Source: Ooceraea biroi (lineage: Eukaryota > Arthropoda > Insecta > Hymenoptera > Formicidae). From it: a stretch of DNA of 64,000 nucleotides. The notes below the pieces were generated by a model. The model was not told where the DNA came from, did not search any database, and saw only the letters and a program-made list of their open reading frames with translations. The stretch covers positions 404,874 to 468,873 of the forward strand of contig NC_039512.1 of the NCBI RefSeq assembly GCF_003672135.1, given 5' to 3'. Positions 22,301 to 34,952 of this stretch are shown here, one piece after another (the stretch's first letter is position 1; the number at the start of each line of letters is the position of its first letter). Position numbers and translations under genes: made by a program.

Positions 22301-24868
22301 ATATGATCGCGTCCGTCTCGTTTATCAATAAATTGTATTACACAATTGAATTTGATCATATAAAAAAAAGAAAGGATTACAGAATGTTGGCTTTCTACAT
22401 ATTCTATATGTAGTTCTTGTAAAGCAAAGCGCTTTTGCAGAGTTGCGGAGAAACCTTTTTTTAACTCTGCGATATATATTTTTATCTCGAATTTCTTTTT
22501 TCTCTCACGTTGTTTGATCATCGTACGGTGCAGTGATCCCGAATTCGATTTTTCCGATATGGGGACGTGGACCTACGAGGTAGCAACAAGAACCGACAGT
22601 TGTACAACAGGTACACACCAGGTGCCATAAAGTTCCGGCTTAACATCCGGTATTCGTTTTTCGTGCTGTCTAAGCAACGGCTACAGAAACATCAGTACAG
22701 GTAAAGATCAAAAATATGTTCGCGGATTTGTGCTGCTTGTATACTTTTCTCTATTATATCGTGCCTCTGTATTATTCCCGTTTAAGCGAATGAATCATAT
22801 CGAAAAATAGAATGCTATGTCTACAAGAATATTCAGATCGACGACGGTCGATTAGTTTTTGCAGCAAGTCGCACTCGGACTACGTGCATCATAGCGTTGA
22901 TTTGTCAGAGGCTGCATAGTGTGATACTGCATAGTGTGGCATTCACTGCACTCACTTGTGTGGCTAGACTAATTAACTTACTCTTCCATTATGAAGAAGA
23001 ATAATGAAATTATCCACAATTATCTCGCTATGAATCTTAATCTCGATATAAATAAGAGATATAAAGAGATTTTGTCTCGTTTTTTTTCGTATTTCAGCCT
23101 AATACGTTCTGATAGCATCCATCCTTGATAAGATCGTAGAATTGGATCTGTATTTAACTGATTTGAGGTATCTACATCGGTCAAGACTCCAAGGGAACTT
23201 TAATACCGGTGAGGCTTTTAGTTCTGTCTCAAGCTGGGTAAAGCAGGCACTAGCTTGGAGACTCGATGATACGATTCGTGGACAAAGAACACGTGTCACC
23301 TTTATCCTCCTAATTGGGGTTCATCCTTCCATGCTTCCTTTACTACCTTTCTGACTCTCAGAGGTCTCGCCCTTGTCCCTACTTGTCACTCTTACCTCTC
23401 GCTGCTCTTGTCATGCTTACCTCAAAGTTCTTTGTAATAGCCAAGAAACTATGCAATTTCCACGGATGATCAAATAATGAAAAGAGAGTATCGCGTGTCG
23501 CGTGTCGCGATACTCTCTTGCGATACTCTTTTACGCATATGATACAACGCAATTTTTGATTTCGGTATCGACTTAATGAATTATACTCATCGTTACGCAG
23601 CATAACTGCAGCTTGCGTTACATCATGTGTCGTACAGCAAGAAGTACTATGATTTGATACAGATAATCCGGCATTTGGATAGATTTCGGGTTACCTTCAT
23701 AGGATAACTTCTTTTAAGAAAAGTTATACGGTAGAGAGGAATAAAACAATTATTGGTTGTATAAATATATTTTTTATGTCCACTTATTGAAGTATTTTTA
23801 TACATACATATATAGCTAAGTTTTTATCCTATATCAGAGTAAGCAGTTTGAATTACACGAATGATATAAGCCCAATATTGTATAATTTGCATTTGTTTAA
23901 AATACATATTTGGTTTAGTACGTTTTCTCTGCATATATACGACGCATAGGTTTATGCTTTTTCTTTTTCTCGTCTATAAAATTGAAATATACATGAAATA
24001 TACGCAGAAATTCATATTTTAATTATAGCGCAATTTGATGCTGAATGCATTTGTTTTTTACGTTATGTGCTTTGTTGATTCAGGCAGCACCACACGTATC
24101 GATTTATGTATGACATGGAAACTCATTTCTAGAGTGATGCGCTCGAAATCGGTTGTATCGCGTTTGGTGTGCAACTCGGCGGATTGCTGTAAAACACTCT
24201 GGATGATGGCGGTCGATGGTGGGATGAGCGAGATCGATAGGTTATTCGATTTCAGAATACGAAGAAGGCTCATATGCCACGGGCAGGCTGCATTTAATTA
24301 AATCCTGGTTTTCCTCTCGCTTCTACAATTCGCCTTTTTTCCGTGCGAGCTTCAAATGGTCGATTCGTGCACCCTAGTATGCGGCTGCTCTGCATAAATT
24401 CGTGAAACGGCTCCAAGATTCGCCGTTCGTTTTTCGTTATATTCTCCTTTTCTTTCATCTGTTTTCTATTGAATTTTGCACATTGACTACGACGCAACTC
24501 ATAAGATCTAAAAGTAATAAGATTTTAATTGTGTGTGCTCAATTATTGTATCATGACTTACTCGTGATTCATATGCAACTTCTAGAGCTTATATTATATT
24601 ATTATACATCAATTATAATTAGATCTTTCTTTTATTTTAACATATAATCTATAGTTGCTAAAGAACTCACTGCAAAGAGATAAAGATAAAAAAAGAAATA
24701 TACTTTATATATATGCCTTTTTTTTATTTTGTACGATGTACTTCGTTTCGGCAATTAAAAAGGAGACATCCTTTACTAGTATAACAATGATCTTTATTTA
24801 GTTTTGATAAATTGTATCTTACAATTTGAGAAATATGTTACTAGAATTCTAGATGCGAAGTGAAGCAG

Positions 24869-24870
<2 letters not shown>
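19361..24870. other. Intronic stretch without recognisable gene
   Basis: 19870-20300 and 22540-22700 are CpG-richer than their surroundings and may be regulatory. A small hairpin (AAGAGAGTATCGCG and its reverse complement) lies at about 23482-23520. All frames here are under 90 residues and show no domain signals. Confidence 0.45.

Positions 24871-24874
<4 letters not shown>

Positions 24875-24923
<49 letters not shown>
24875..24923. repeat. (GA)n microsatellite
   Basis: Nearly uninterrupted GA dinucleotide run of about 49 bp. Confidence 0.97.
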
Positions 24924-24925
<2 letters not shown>

Positions 24926-27900
24926 AATATATTCTATTGTCTTATTAAGTTAAGAAAACATAAGCAACTTATATCATCAACATGTACTTATATCAAGAGT
25001 CAAGTAAAATCAAAAGTATTACCTATAATATACATATAAATATAAATTTAAGAATTTTACAATTAGTCTAACAATAAATAAAATTGATTATTAACTACAT
25101 ATAGTATATAATACCTTATAAAATACCTTTTTTTAATATTACATTTAACATGTTATTCTAAAGCGATGATGTTAATTTTAATTTCTCGTTTGATTACGTT
25201 AATAATTTATTTAACGTGGAGACTTAAATGTTTTAAACGACCTATTTATTGTGTATTTTTATCATATGAGTGGCTCTTGATTATCGCGTACGCGCACATT
25301 GAACAAACAAATATGAAACGATTTAAATATACAATTTGCATAGTCTCGTGTTTATCGCGCAAATTGTTTTTATTTGATATTGAATACCATGCGTCGCGCC
25401 CGTATGTCGTTATATGGGAGGAACCTTGTAATTACCGCAATTTATACGCGCATTACCAACGAGGCACAGGTTCTCCGCTCCCCAGCTGGGAATTTTCGCG
25501 TAACAAAGTTTGGCATTCCGCGTTGACGCTTCGCATATTCGGCGCGTATACAATTTTGGCGATTCATTCGGAATGCGGAATGTCGCGTAAATTCTCGGGC
25601 GCATGTTTTAGCTTGAGCCATCTAACGTGACTTAACGAGATCCTTTGTCCGACAACATTTATTTTGGCCTTTACGACTTTGTCAATCCTGATGTATTTCC
25701 AAGTTCGCTTCATGATACACATTTCGTCGTGCGAGATGAAAAATTTGCATGTTACGCATGTAAATTCTTCCGCTCGGATGCTCCAACGAAAACTTTTGCG
25801 GAAAATTGCATATATGTAAATTTACACGATTTATTCAACGTTATTTTGCGACATTCATTGATGGTCTTGTCCGATGGTATTTTATTTTCCATAATATATA
25901 GTATATTAGAACAATGCATTTTGTTTACTGCGCCAAATTATAGAATATATAATTGCATTGAAGAATAATTTGGATAAAAATTTTTCATCCAATGGAAAAT
26001 ATGACAAATGGAAAATATGACAAATTATTGTAAGATTAATTATTTTGTATGCATCAATAGATTGCATAAGATTCGATCGATACAAAGCTGACTTAATTCA
26101 TTTCATTTGCAAACATAAATAGTTTCAAATTCCAAACCCGATTCTATTCGCTCGTTGTTACTACAATTCGCCTGGAGGTGTGCTTACGGTGTGTGTTTCT
26201 GCAGCAAATATCTTTCATGTCGAAACGTAGGACAAAGGAACCGGGCACGTAGATTCTTTTCCATTTGTTTGTGCCGTCTTTGAAAGTGAGTCGGAAAACC
26301 AGCGAACGTGGAAAACCGCACGCGCCTACAGAAAATCAATAGTGTCGCGTGTAGCCTTCATGCGGCCCTGCATTACGTTTCGCGTCCTTCGCTCCGGAAA
26401 ACCGTCCTTGGACTGACACGTTTTCGGGAAATTGCTCGCAATTCCGCCACTACACCCGACTGACTCCCGCAAATTCCGACTTGTCGTCGATAAGCGTCTC
26501 CTTCCGCGTTCCATAGAATTTTCGCGTCAACATATCTACAGTCCGTGTGAGTTTGAGGGGAAATTAGCTGATAAATCAGCGATTCCCAATTTGCTCGGTG
26601 ATTTTTAAATGATATTTTTATTGCATATTATATAACAGTCAAATATATTAGAAAATTGCGCAACGTGCCACATTATTCACGGCGCGCAACGCCGCGTTGC
26701 CAACGCGTAACGTTCATTACACGCGCGCGGTTAATGCACGACGCAGACGCAACGCGGCAACGCGTTAACGCGATAAATATTTCCGCATTGAAATCCGATC
26801 GACGCGGAACGTGAAAAATTGAGCGGTAAATTCGCGGCGAACGCACGGCCACGACCGTGGCCGTTTCCCGAACAAACGCACGGAAAAATACAAGTTTGAC
26901 GCGGCAAACGGAAACAAGGCATGATCTTTTATCTTTTTAACGAATCATACCCGGTGCAAATGGCGGACGTGTATGCGCGTTCGGCATTCCGGCCGCGTGT
27001 ACATAAAGCACGGCGCATGGTCGTAACTCGATTTCGCGATCGTCCGCAAAATTGCGTTACCGCCCGTGCGGAGTTTTCATGATTTGTTGAAAAAAGGAGA
27101 AACGCGACTGGAAACGCGACGGCTCGCGCGGAAACAACCGAAAGAAAGACGATAGATTATAAGGCGATGGAATGGCACAAAACAGGAGAAAGAAGATTAA
27201 TATAAGAGACAGTTGCGATCCGAAAAATAGGAGGAATACTCAACTAAAATGTTTCAGCGAAAATAGAGCAAGACTTAGAGTCGATGTCTTTTCGTCTAGT
27301 AAATGAAAAGCTGCTGTTAATTTCTTTTTAACAACAATGATATGCAACTTGTAAAATGTATTTCATGTTAAGACAAAATGGAAAGTAAATAAATTTAGTT
27401 TTAAAGGCGAATAATTATTTTTCGCAAAGAGAAATAAAATCTGGATGTAACATCTTACATGTAACAAACTAGATTAGACAATGGGCTCTAATGAAAATAG
27501 GAATAGAGTTTTCTAAAAAGAGGAATAAAAGCTTGTTTTTAACAAAAATGAGATGAGAGTTGAAGCGATTTTTTTAACGAGGATCGATCTATGAAGTGGA
27601 ACTTTTTCCGAACGAGAATTAGAGGGAGTGGAAGGTAAAATAGACTCTTTTTTTTTAACGAAGGTGAAATAAACGCCAAAGTAAATTTTGTTTGAAAGTG
27701 AAACGGAAACCGGGATATTTGTCGAGAGTCAGGAAAAGTAGGAGCAGTATTGCGCGATGCTTTAAGCGCGACGATTCTGCCGGGATTAGAATTGAATTAG
27801 GCGAGAATCGGAAATTGAGGATAAGAGAAGTAGCAGCCGGTCGTGTGCGTGTGTGTGTGTGAACGGATAGTCCGGGTGCTAAATTAAGTCACGTCAAGCT

Positions 27901-30900
27901 ACTGGAAACGTTCGTTCGCACTACTTTTCCGCTCATTTTGCAGCACTCTGCACTGCAACAATTAAGAGGAACGCATTCGTCTGCTCGTAGTAGCACGTAT
28001 CTCGTTTTCCATTTCTGAAAATTAATTGATCTAATTCCATTACTGAACATTATTTTATTTTCATCTTACCTATTTCAAATTAGAAAAAGCATACTCTTAT
28101 TTTTTATCAATTGGATCTTGAAATTTTAGAGAATTCTCTTACATTTGACACTTTTTGTAATATTACTGACATTAAATGCTATTTAAAGAAAATTTACAAA
28201 GATTATCGAATTGTTCAAAGTATACATGATATACTGAAAGAAAATATGACTTTTTTGATATCTTGTATTTAACGGTCTGCATACTTTTAATATAATCGTT
28301 ACTTTGAAAATCATTATCATTGAGATTAAAAAGTGACTTTGCTCGTAACTGTAAGATGAGTATGAGTTTATGGCGGTTGGAATTACGAAATTTTCCAACG
28401 TACTAACGTCTCCGGTGATGATACGTGAGGATTCATCGATTATGCTAAACTGCGGGCTGGCTAAACTCGAAAACTCGACAATACCGGTGTACCATCCGTC
28501 GACAGTTAAAACGAGGTTTCACGGGGTGTGAGACGGGGCGGAGGCTTACCAGCTGAAATTGAATCAATAAATTCGTCCAACTAACGCCTCTATTTCATCC
28601 GCGTTCTCTTCAATTGCAACTTCAATCACGTACTAATCTAATCTCCCAATTCGTTCGGTATCGTGTATAAAGCTTTTTATCTATCTGCGTCCGTTTGCGT
28701 CGTTGCGCGTCTACCTTTGTAATTCCGTGCGAGCGGCATTCGTACACGAAAGAAAATGTGCAGCTCGTCTGAGATATTCGTAGCATATGCGCATATACAT
28801 ATTATATAAAAAATATATTGATCCCTTTGAATGTCTTTACTTGACAAATAACACAAATACCGGTAAACACATACGATACTTTCTTGAAAGCAAGACAAAA
28901 TTATCGCATTTTTGATAAAAAAAAGAAAAGATATACTCTGCATTTAATTTGTTTAATATAGTTTTTTAATGTTGGAGTTTTGTATGTTTCCCGTAAACAT
29001 ATGTTACTTATTGATTTCTGTAAAGAAAGCAATACTTTAGAATTGTTTTAATAGTTGTAAGTTCAGTTTGATTTTTTTAAATTAAGGAATATACATTGAC
29101 ACATGCTATTTGATTAAGATAAATCTAGTTTTATCAAGTATTAATAATTAGATATCACGTACTAATAATAATTAATCTAATTTTAATATCAGTCTACAAT
29201 GTTTTGAAAATATTATGTAATTATATGTAATTATAGTCTCAATATTTAAAACTTGCTTTCAGGAATTGATCTTTACACGTGACAAATATTTTGCTTTTAT
29301 GTGAAGCATTTAAAGCATTTTCATTGTTTCTCACACGTTCATCACAAAGTGTCGTCGTCGACAGTTTGCTATATGTGGAGAGAATTCGGTGGACAATTCA
29401 TTCCACATCGGCGAAATTTTGATCGCGACGTTCGACCGCAGCCTCGAGACAGGAGCGTTCCACAGTAATTAAAACATAGTGCATAATTGTCATGCCTCGA
29501 ATCTAGTTTAATAAGAAGTTGCGTCGTTAGCATATCACGTTATCTAATGACCTTTTATCTCCCTGATACGCTGCGTTATTTCATCAAATACACGCAACAG
29601 CGGAACTTTTCCTTCTTTCTTCTCTCTCTCTCTCTCTCTCTCTTTCTTCTAAAAAGCTCTCATAAGAATGTCTTTAAAAGACATATGTCTGTTCGTTTTT
29701 GGAATACCTAGTACGCTCTTTGAGGCATCCTCTTTGTAATTCGAAACACGAAATGTTTGTAGTTGTTTAAAATAGCATGTATGCGGAACATTTCGAGGTT
29801 TATAGAGGTATGTTATAATTAACATCATGACTTTTACACTTGCGTTAAGGAACACAGTATTCGGTGCAACGTTTTCTGTTGAAACTTGTAAAATTATGCT
29901 ATATTAGAATTGGAATTTTTAATGATTATAAGTTCGCGAGACATCCTGATTGCAACGAAATCATGACTTTTATTACGCTACAGATAGTTACGTAAAATTT
30001 TCGAAAATGTTATTAAACATAAATGTACATTTCGAATCTGACTGCGTCACGAATGTTGTAAGGAAATTGCAGTATAATAGTAAATTATAGTGCACTAGGA
30101 AATGTACATTGTTCTGTTAAGAACTCCCAATGTCATAACAATTTTCGACAAAGATTAGATCACAAAGAAAAAACTTCTCTCTCGAATAAGGATTTTAGGA
30201 ATGTACAAATATATAAATAATAAAATCGCTGTCGTTGATTTGAAAATGTGGATTTAGCAAGTATTTCTGTGTCACAATATAAATGATGCACCAATACACA
30301 TCAATAATCCTTTGCATTGATGTGCATTCTATCGTGTTGATAATAGATCAGTGCGCGCGATGCTGGAAGACCACAAATATAAATAGCATCTTAATTTTTT
30401 CAAGAATGGGCAAATGAATACTGCTAGTGTTTATCTAGTATTTATCTTACAATTATCTTCTTGCATAGTTTCACAAAACACTCTAGCGTAATCGTTTCTC
30501 GTTTTACTTTATTTTATCGAGACAGAAGAGACCTTCGGTTCCTGTAAGGGCAATTTTCACACTTATGCATGTAAAATACCGCATGGGCATCGTAATTATA
30601 AGCGCATGCATCCATGACGTAACTACGGAAAGATCAGTTCTTTTTTACTCACTTTTGTTCGATTCTATGGAACGTTATATTTTTTTCCGAGCATCGTAGG
30701 AAACTATTACTTTTTTCTCGTCACCTCATTCGTATCAAACGTATAATCTGCTCTTTCTCCTCGGAAGATTTCAGAGTATCGAGGAAAAACGCAGAAGAAG
30801 TCTCATTAAGAAGGAACATCCAAGAAACTCCGGAAATCCGGAAAGTAATGTTGTTTCCACTTGAGAGAAGGATACTCACCCATTTCTGTGAAATCGACGT

Positions 30901-32969
30901 TTCATCACAATGCACTCAAACAACGGCAGAATGATAGTTCAATAATTAGTCTATTAATATTTGAAGACAATCGTAAATATTTGATAGAGGTATAAGAGCG
31001 ATGAACAAGAACAGGATCGTATTAGGGAAATATTTTAGCCTTACATTAAAAAATAGGTATTTCGATGCTGTGTTTGTAGTTTCGTGTCTCGCAGTAGGCA
31101 GTCTGCAAAGAATTTGATGGCGTTGACATGATTGATATGGTGAGAGAAGGTAATATAATAATATCACGAAATAAAAACAAATTTAATGCAACTCTGTTAT
31201 GCCGGAGGAAGGATCTCATTGACATCGATTCCATTTTCGTTCTCTTTCCATTGCTCTTCTCTTCCCACCGAATGACCTCTCTCATCGCTCTGTTTCTCTC
31301 GAATCGTTCATTCATTCTCTACGGTCTACCAGCATCGGAGTTTCTCCCCGTGAGCGCATGTACGAGATGAGGAAGGTGAGGGAAATGCAATCTCGCGAAA
31401 GTGGCGAGCTCGGTACACAGGCAGGCGCGCCGCGCAATTTCGAATTTCTAACTGGCATCCGGAAAGTCCAGCGTTATGGAGCGACGAAAGTGCGGTTTGT
31501 CGCCGCGCGAACGTGCCGCGTGTATGTTTTGCACGTCCCCGTCATTACGAAGGTTCCTCAATAGTGCCATTTCCGACTCGCCTCATTAACGGGAATACAT
31601 TTTTAAAGTGCCTGAAATATTTGTTAGAGACAATTTACGGCAATTTTTCCTGTAAATTGGATTGTTGTTCTCACATTCGCATTCTGTTGCTATCTATAAC
31701 AGTTTTTCAGAGCAGTATCGTTTCAATTCAGTAAAACGAATTGTTTTCGCTTAGCTATTGTTTTCTTTAAGTTATAAAAATTTTATAATCTCAGAAATGC
31801 TTTCTTTTTGTACAAAAATGTCTGCTCTTTTTGTACTTTCATATATGATGATTTTTTTATTTTATATATTTTCTATATATTCTATTGCATTTTGGTTTAT
31901 TTTGCAAAGAAAGGAAGCTTAATAATTCTTCTTATATTTGATAGCATTTAGGAATGTTTATGGCTATATTGTAATTCTTCACTTCTTCTAATATTATCTC
32001 TGTTTATGATGCAATATTAGTCTCGAGAATAAAAAATACGAGTACTTTATGATGTTTCTTAAAATTCTTTGCATAAGATATAAACATACTAAATGAGACT
32101 ACATCTAGCAATGATATTAGAATTTTTAAGCTTATTCTGACTCTCATTTTATTGCGCCAAATTCTTTTTTATCACAAGTTTGCTTTATTTGTAATGCAAT
32201 TTATAATGTTTTTTATTATAACATGGAAAGCCTTAAGTTTGACGTCATAAAGAATATCGAACATTTCGTAACTTTATTTCACGCGATCGAATCTCGTAGG
32301 TTTGTGACATTTTGGATTCTATCCAAAAGAGATATTGCGTTTGTTCTAAATCGCTTTGCTTCAAACACCGATGGTACAGCTTCCGTCAAAATATAGCAAA
32401 TCTGCATTGTTTTCTTATTACAATACACGCACACCTTCACACACATACCTTCCCACACGCGTGGTTATATAAAAAGTTGAACGGTACGAATGTCCTATTA
32501 AAACTCCCTTAATCTATTCCATATTATCAGTTGCTTCTTTTAAGTTTAGTTTCGAGTTTCAACGTGATTAATTTCACGTTGCCTCGTTGTTTCTTTTATC
32601 GAGCTTAATTAAATCTCGATTCACAATGGATCTTTAAACGAAAATGTCACAAAATGTTCACAAAACGTCTGCTTGTTTAGGGCCGTTCAATTAAAATGTG
32701 TTTATAATTACTTACTGTTCAGATTAAACGTACATAGAACAAGATAGTTTCATGTAATTATCATTTATGCGTGAAATAATTCAGGCAATAAATTACTTTG
32801 TTTCGTTTTGCCCCGTACTTTTTGTGTCAATTATTATAATTTACACGTTCGTGAAATATACATCTCGTATGTTATTTAATGTATAAAATATTTAAAGAGT
32901 CATATAAGTAACAAACGCGATAAACATTTATACTATTTTATAACATTTTATATAAAATGTAAAAATTTG
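24924..32969. other. Intronic stretch with a CpG-dense patch, no gene
   Basis: 26150-27150 is dense in CpG with recurrent CGCGTT/AACGCG words at 26680-26775. 27500-27840 is purine-rich. A CT microsatellite lies at 29620-29643. The 154-residue frame at 25166-25630 has no recognisable domain, and its N-terminal half is simply AT-rich. No other element is supported. Confidence 0.4.
29620..29643. repeat. (CT)n microsatellite
   Basis: Twenty-four bases of CT dinucleotides. Confidence 0.95.
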
Positions 32970-32992
32970 CGTTTGGATTATTATTTAATCCA

Positions 32993-33903
32993 AACGTCTC
33001 TGAAGCAGGCAGGACCAAATGGGCAGAATCAAAAAACGTCTGTTTGATTATTTAGTACCCATTTTGTACTAATTTGTACCACTAATAAAAATATTGTACC
33101 CCGTGCCATTTTGGAAAAAATCGTGGCGCTGCTAACTTTTGAATGAAGCTAGCAGGACCACAACTGAAAAAAATAAAAATACAAAATAAAGGGCAGAAAT
33201 AGAAAGGGGAGAATTTGTACTAATTTGTACCATCAATTAAAAGTGAATATTTGCAATCAGTTCCGCGAAAACAATCCCCATTTAAATTCAGCTGTATATA
33301 CAATGAAGAAATTACCGATAATTGTTTTCCGATGGAATGCCGCGGGTACAAAATCTCTAATTACAGATTTTAATGGTACAAATCATTGTATATCTATTGC
33401 AAGAATTGCCATTCGATTCTGCTGATTCAAAATAGTACTTTACTCTTGAACCTGGTAGGGTTCGAGGGTAGTTTACGACGGATTGCCTCGGGTACAAAAT
33501 TTGTAATTATAAATTGTAATGGTAGATATTACATATCTATTGCAATTGTCGCCATTCGATTCCGCTGATAAGAAGTTGTAATTTGTTCTTCATTGTATAT
33601 ACAGCTGAATTTAAATGGGGGTTGTTTCCGCAGAACTGATTGCAAATATTCACTTTTAATTGATGGTACAAATTAGTACAAATTCTCCCCTTTCTATTTC
33701 TGCCCTTTATTTTGTATTTTTATTTTTTTCAGTTGTGGTCCTGCTAGCTTCATTCAAAAGTTAGCAGCGCCACGATTTTTTCCAAAATGGCACGGGGTAC
33801 AATATTTTTATTAGTGGTACAAATTAGTACAAAATGGGTACTAAATAATCAAACAGACGTTTTTTGATTCTGCTCATTTGGTCCTGCCTGCTTCAGAGAC
33901 GTT
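32993..33903. mobile_element. Palindromic element with 320-bp arms and direct repeats in the centre
   Basis: Arms 32993-33312 and 33584-33903 are equal-length inverted copies with few mismatches, starting AACGTCTCTGAAGCAGGCAG. The centre holds two diverged direct repeats of about 86 bp (about 33341-33427 and 33484-33570), both ending near GCCATTCGATTC.GCTGAT. No clear target duplication was found; ATTATTTA-ATCC-like sequence occurs on both flanks but not cleanly. The frames 33225-33425 and 33386-33568 lie in this repeat and show no domain. Confidence 0.85.
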
Positions 33904-34188
33904 ATTATTTATCCGTTCTGCTCGATTATACTTATTGTTTTTTTATCATATCACGAATCTGTGTTTTTGCGTTGGCTTTACAAGTATTGAAAAAACATAA
34001 CTAAAATAATATACCATATATTTGAAAGTTTTCTGTTTGTGTTAGTTTTGACCTAGTTTCGATTGTCCATTTCATACAAATATTTTTGAAAACTATGAAG
34101 GATAATATTGTCTATAACACACAGATGAGGTTTGTAAAATGCATCCAACGGAAAGGCGAAAGCATATATACCCACTTAGACTCCGGTT

Positions 34189-34303
34189 GCACCAACATCG
34201 CTTAACTTTAACCGTAGCTTAACTCACTCTTCGTCTCTTTTTAATATGCCGCTTAGAAAGAGACAAAAAATGAACTACGGTTAAAGTTAAGCGATGTTGG
34301 TGC
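34189..34303. mobile_element. 115-bp MITE with about 28-bp inverted repeats
   Basis: Left end GCACCAACATCGCTTAACTT is exactly mirrored by the right end, which continues as CTACGGTTAAAGTTAAGCGA. The centre is about 55 bp. Related ends occur at 1254-1345 near ALG2, so the family is present at least twice. Confidence 0.85.
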
Positions 34304-34762
34304 TTCAGCATAACAAAAGTCACTTGATATTCTGTTATACTTTTGATATTCTGTTATTCTGCATGAAATACCTAATATTTGGGTAATATTTAGGGCCGGT
34401 TTTTGACAGATTTTAAAGTCGAACTTTTATTCTGTATTTGTTATATAAAAGTTTATTAATAAAAACGTAATTTAAATAATACTACAATTAATCACATATC
34501 TTTACCGTGCATTAAGGATTCAATATTGAAAATACGAATTTTAAACAGAAAAATATTGTTCAACTATTATTGAAAAATTACAATGAATTGTGTTAAACAG
34601 CGTTTAACAGCGTAGATAAAAAAGAATAAATAACTTTTAGTTGAAGTTTATTAAACATTGGAATATAGTAATAATTTATTAATACACGTATATTTATGAG
34701 CCTCACGTTATATATTTATGCACAATTTATCAAATATGTTTCATACATTCGGTTTCAAGCTA

Positions 34763-34950
34763 CATTGAGAAAAATATCATGGTCTATCTAATCGGATAAT
34801 CCAATTAAATAGTAATAAACGGATATATCCGATTAAATTGTATAAAAGACAAAGAAAATGATCGGACATATCCATCATTTAATCGGAAAACAAGAGTAAC
34901 AATCGGATACACCATTTACTCTGTTTATCCGATGGAAATTTTTCTCAGTG
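34763..34950. mobile_element. 188-bp MITE with TA target duplication
   Basis: Imperfect ends CATTGAGAAAAATATCATGG and, on the minus strand, CACTGAGAAAAATTTCCATC are flanked by TA at 34761-34762 and 34951-34952. The interior repeats the word ATCGGATA in several forms and both orientations. Noncoding. Confidence 0.75.
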
Positions 34951-34952
34951 TA

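Noticed and set aside
25166..25630. 154-residue plus-strand frame
   Set aside because: No recognisable domain, composition follows the AT-rich DNA, and an overlapping minus-strand frame exists.
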